NCBI GenBank assembly: GCA_007123785.1
Contig: SLGL01000091.1
Span: forward strand, 1 to 8,121
Length of the DNA: 8,121 nt
Source: Balneolaceae bacterium
Lineage (GTDB): Bacteria > Bacteroidota > Rhodothermia > Balneolales > Balneolaceae
Direction: 5' to 3'
Part shown: one piece after another, positions 6,074 through 8,121 of the stretch
Layout of the letters: the number at the start of each line of letters is the position of its first letter
How positions within the stretch are numbered: position 1 is the first letter of the stretch
Made by a program: the position numbers and the translations under genes
Notes under the pieces: model-generated
The model's input: only the letters and a program-made list of their open reading frames with translations
Database searches by the model: none
Told to the model about the DNA's origin: nothing

Positions 6074-7342
6074 ATGAGCCAATCGTTTCCAAACAAAGAA
6101 ACTCCACTTGCCAAAGAGCTGCTAATATGGCTGCTGATTGCCAGCAGCCTTGCGCTGGTTAACTGGTTTATCAACGATCAACCATATCCTGAAGACCCAC
6201 TTAGCAGCCTGAAACTTCTGATCGTTCATCTCGCCTACAGCTATTTTGTCTTCTTACATATTCTTATCCTGATAGCCATTTTCCGTACCCTGTTCTGGAA
6301 TCGCCTGAAAACAGTCAGCCGGATTGTACAAGAATCAACCGGCCTGGTTTTCGCATTTATTGGCTTTTCCCTGGGGCTGTTCAACATGCAGTGGTTTGCG
6401 GATTTTGCCCATAATTTCATGTTTCCGGATCAAAGCATCAATTTCAGCATTTCCGATTCATTAATCTACTGGCTGGGAACCTTTGTCGCCATTGGGATCA
6501 TCGGTATTTTCGCCGTTTCATATTATACGATGCGACTAAACCTCAAAGCGAGTTACCGTATCCACCTTGAGCGTGAACGGTTGCAGGGAGAACTGGATAC
6601 AGCCAGGAGGATGCAGATGGGAATCATGCCGTCACAAGCGCCGGATCTGTCTGGAGTGGATATCGCAGGAATCTGCCTGCCGGCTACTGAGGTAGGCGGT
6701 GATTATTTCGACTACTTTCAAAAAAACGGAAGTGATTCCGAACTCGGCTTCACTGTAGCGGATGTAAGCGGAAAAGGGATGAGTGCGGCAATGACGGCGG
6801 TCATGGTCAGCGGAATGCTGCATGCCGAAGCAGCCCGGGAGCTAAAGACGGGCGAAATGCTTATTCGAATCAATGGTCCGCTCTTCAAAAAAACCGATCG
6901 CAGAATGTTCACAACCCTGCTCTTCGGGATTCTGGACATGAAGCAGATGCTATTTACCTTTACGAATGCCGGACAGTTACCCCCGCTTCTCCTGCGTGAT
7001 GAAACCATTACCGAGCTGAAAGCGGAGGGTCCGCGTCTGCCTGTTGGAATTACAAGAAAGGTGAATTATACCAGCGAAACCATTCCGCTGAAACCGGGTG
7101 ATCGACTCTTAATTTACACCGATGGCGTCAACGAAGCGATGAATCAAAATCGTGAGCAATTTGGTGATCCCCGCCTGATAAAAGCATTTTCTGAAACAGC
7201 AGGCATTCAATCTGCTGAAGAAGCTTTGGCATCAATCCAATCGAAGGTAGATGACTTTACCGGCAGTGAGCCCCAGCACGATGATATAACTATAATGTAT
7301 ATTCAAATCGGGCAGACTAAACCGGATGAATTAATAGCTTAG
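6074..7342 (+). CDS. Membrane-anchored PP2C-type (SpoIIE/RsbU) serine/threonine phosphatase
   Basis: 422 residues. The N-terminal half (about 15-33, 46-72, 88-104, 130-152) has four hydrophobic spans, consistent with a membrane sensor or anchor. A charged linker helix (about 158-182, 'LERERLQGELDTARRMQ') leads into the SpoIIE-type PP2C domain (183-412), a typical signalling-helix joint. Metal-binding aspartates are all present: Asp210 in 'GGDYFD', Asp230 in 'ADVSGKGMSAAM', Asp350 in 'YTDGVNEAM' and Asp403/404 in 'HDDITIMYI'. 'NAGQLPPLLL' (298-307) is also diagnostic. Such enzymes remove phosphate from anti-sigma-factor antagonists (STAS proteins) in partner-switching pathways, which is the likely role by family. 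No STAS protein, HPK-type anti-sigma kinase or receiver domain is encoded nearby, so partners must be elsewhere. ATG 6074 is the first start after an in-frame TGA at 6050-6052; there is no Shine-Dalgarno. Confidence 0.94.
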   Translation: MSQSFPNKETPLAKELLIWLLIASSLALVNWFINDQPYPEDPLSSLKLLIVHLAYSYFVFLHILILIAIFRTLFWNRLKTVSRIVQESTGLVFAFIGFSLGLFNMQWFADFAHNFMFPDQSINFSISDSLIYWLGTFVAIGIIGIFAVSYYTMRLNLKASYRIHLERERLQGELDTARRMQMGIMPSQAPDLSGVDIAGICLPATEVGGDYFDYFQKNGSDSELGFTVADVSGKGMSAAMTAVMVSGMLHAEAARELKTGEMLIRINGPLFKKTDRRMFTTLLFGILDMKQMLFTFTNAGQLPPLLLRDETITELKAEGPRLPVGITRKVNYTSETIPLKPGDRLLIYTDGVNEAMNQNREQFGDPRLIKAFSETAGIQSAEEALASIQSKVDDFTGSEPQHDDITIMYIQIGQTKPDELIA

Positions 7343-7363
7343 TTTTCAATTCTATACTTACAG

Positions 7364-7428
7364 TGAGCCAGTTTTTCAAAATGATGTGTAATTTAAAAAC
7401 AAGCGTGATCAAACGTATTATTGGCTCA
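7364..7428. repeat. Widely spaced inverted repeat in the convergent gap
   Basis: TGAGCCA (7364-7370) and TGGCTCA (7422-7428) are exact inverted copies separated by 51 bases, just past the phosphatase stop and overlapping the 3' end of the PIN relic. No T run follows, so it is a weak terminator candidate at best. Seven bases at this spacing may be chance. Confidence 0.25.
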
Positions 7429-7696
7429 TGAATTGTTTGGGAGTCAGAACTGGAAGTATCTTTGACTGGTGTTTGTAATCAGTGAAATTTCGGGTGATGA
7501 AATAGTCAGTACCGTGATTTAGTGCTGTATAATATTGCAGAGCATCTTCTTTGTCTTTAAACTGAGATGAGATTGCTTCAATCATCACAGACTTGCCACC
7601 ACTGATGATGTTACAAGCCGAAATAAAATCCAGCAATCTTTTGGATGAACACCTTACAGTCCGATTCTGAGATTTCAACTCTGTCTTACAGTTCAT
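7418..7696 (-). pseudogene. PIN-domain (VapC-like) toxin, 5'-truncated relic
   Basis: PIN domains are Mg-dependent ribonuclease folds; VapC toxins cleave tRNA or rRNA and are paired with an antitoxin encoded just upstream. From the ATG at 7696 there are 92 codons, versus about 125-145 in complete proteins. The C-terminal two thirds is clear: 'KRLLDFIS' (19-26), 'SSQFKDKEDALQYYTAL' (43-59, with the catalytic Glu50/Asp51), 'GTDYFITRNFTDYK' (62-75, with Asp73) and 'ILPVLTPKQFM' (80-90). The N-terminal strand with the first catalytic Asp ('D-T-N-V') is missing. The frame stays open upstream to 7858, but that part is antisense to the membrane gene at 7736 and shows no PIN similarity. No antitoxin gene is present on either side. 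Without the first Asp it should be inactive; a small remnant protein might still be made. Confidence 0.75.
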
Positions 7697-7735
7697 GCTC
7701 AGTATTCGATATTCCAAAATGTGTATCTTAAGGTC

Positions 7736-7996
7736 ATGAAAATAATTCGTAATTACATAGGGTGGTGGCTTATTCTTCTCGCAGCGACAGTGGTTGTTTC
7801 GGTACTCACTTCCGTACGAGTTACTCCGTTGGGTTTGCTGGGAAGTGTGATAGGGCATTTACTATTTGCAATAGGCGTAGCCTTCATCCCCTGGCTGGTG
7901 TATCAATGGATGGGAAAGCCGCTTACACCCCTACAGATGATGTGGACCATTACTGTGGGCTGGCTGATACTGGCTGTAGCCAATCTTTCGGTTTGA
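7736..7996 (+). CDS. Small hydrophobic membrane protein, function unknown
   Basis: 86 residues, almost entirely hydrophobic, with three likely membrane helices (about 8-26, 35-55 and 66-84), short polar loops (Arg28, Lys61) and a basic N-terminus (Lys2, Arg5), suggesting the N-terminus is cytoplasmic. I do not recognise the family. The frame could begin at the GTG at 7721 (five residues longer), but the ATG at 7736 gives the expected 'MKIIRNYIGWWLILL' start. A weak AAGG lies five bases before the ATG. It is divergent from the PIN relic, whose missing 5' end would have lain where this gene now starts. The regular hydrophobic pattern and helix-loop layout favour a real gene over chance. Confidence 0.7.
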   Translation: MKIIRNYIGWWLILLAATVVVSVLTSVRVTPLGLLGSVIGHLLFAIGVAFIPWLVYQWMGKPLTPLQMMWTITVGWLILAVANLSV

Positions 7997-8121
7997 ATCA
8001 GCTCAGAAAAACAGGGTGTTTCATTTGAAGATCACAAATTTGGATCATAAAGTAAGTTATATCAAAATCCTACACTTTGTTTAGCCCGCATTTCTCACAC
8101 TAAAATTATTTGAAAACGATA
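7997..8121. other. Non-coding tail at window edge
   Basis: 125 bases of AT-rich sequence with no open frame that I can support. The stretch TTTAGCCCGCATTTCTCACA (8080-8099) is of a style seen at insertion-sequence ends in my recollection, but no transposase is in view and the window stops 22 bases later. No terminator for the small membrane gene is evident. Confidence 0.3.

Noticed and set aside
7721..7735. GTG start for the small membrane protein
   Set aside because: The ATG at 7736 gives a more typical short basic N-terminus before the first helix; the extra five residues add nothing recognisable.

Overview
The window looks like ordinary chromosome from a mid-GC, Gram-negative bacterium of the Bacteroidota/Rhodothermota (Balneolia-like) type. 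This is an inference from three things: the style of the lipoprotein penicillin acylase and PP2C-type phosphatase, the lack of Shine-Dalgarno sequences ahead of most starts, and intergenic GC-rich repeat-like blocks. No rRNA, tRNA, CRISPR array or complete mobile element is visible.

Layout, left to right. (1) 1-905, minus strand: the N-terminal 301 codons of arginyl-tRNA synthetase (argS), cut by the window edge. (2) 906-1355: intergenic, with a dispersed-repeat-like hairpin and a second small hairpin. (3) 1356-3644, minus: a complete lipoprotein of the penicillin amidase family (S45, Ntn hydrolase) with its Ser nucleophile, His at beta-23 and catalytic Asn in place. (4) 3645-4631: about 1 kb without an intact gene. 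It holds a possible promoter for the acylase, a GC-rich repeat-like block, and the decayed 3' end of a group II intron on the plus strand (a reverse-transcriptase scrap followed by well-preserved domains V and VI ending at 4560). (5) 4632-5762, minus: a membrane-bound metal-dependent hydrolase of the YdjM/DUF457 type with a C-terminal soluble domain. (6) 5763-6073: divergent intergenic region with a perfect 14-bp palindrome. (7) 6074-7342, plus: a membrane-anchored SpoIIE/RsbU-type PP2C Ser/Thr phosphatase. (8) 7418-7696, minus: the C-terminal two thirds of a PIN-domain (VapC-like) protein, missing its N-terminal catalytic Asp and any antitoxin. (9) 7736-7996, plus: a small three-helix membrane protein. 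(10) 7997-8121: a non-coding tail.

The genes do not form an obvious shared pathway. They are mostly single-gene units separated by long spacers: a housekeeping enzyme, a periplasmic or outer-membrane acylase, an inner-membrane hydrolase and a signalling phosphatase. The spacers have collected remnants of mobile DNA (group II intron) and of a toxin gene. I found no convincing undescribed multi-gene system. The most notable signal is the intron relic, whose catalytic RNA core folds correctly although most of the element is gone.
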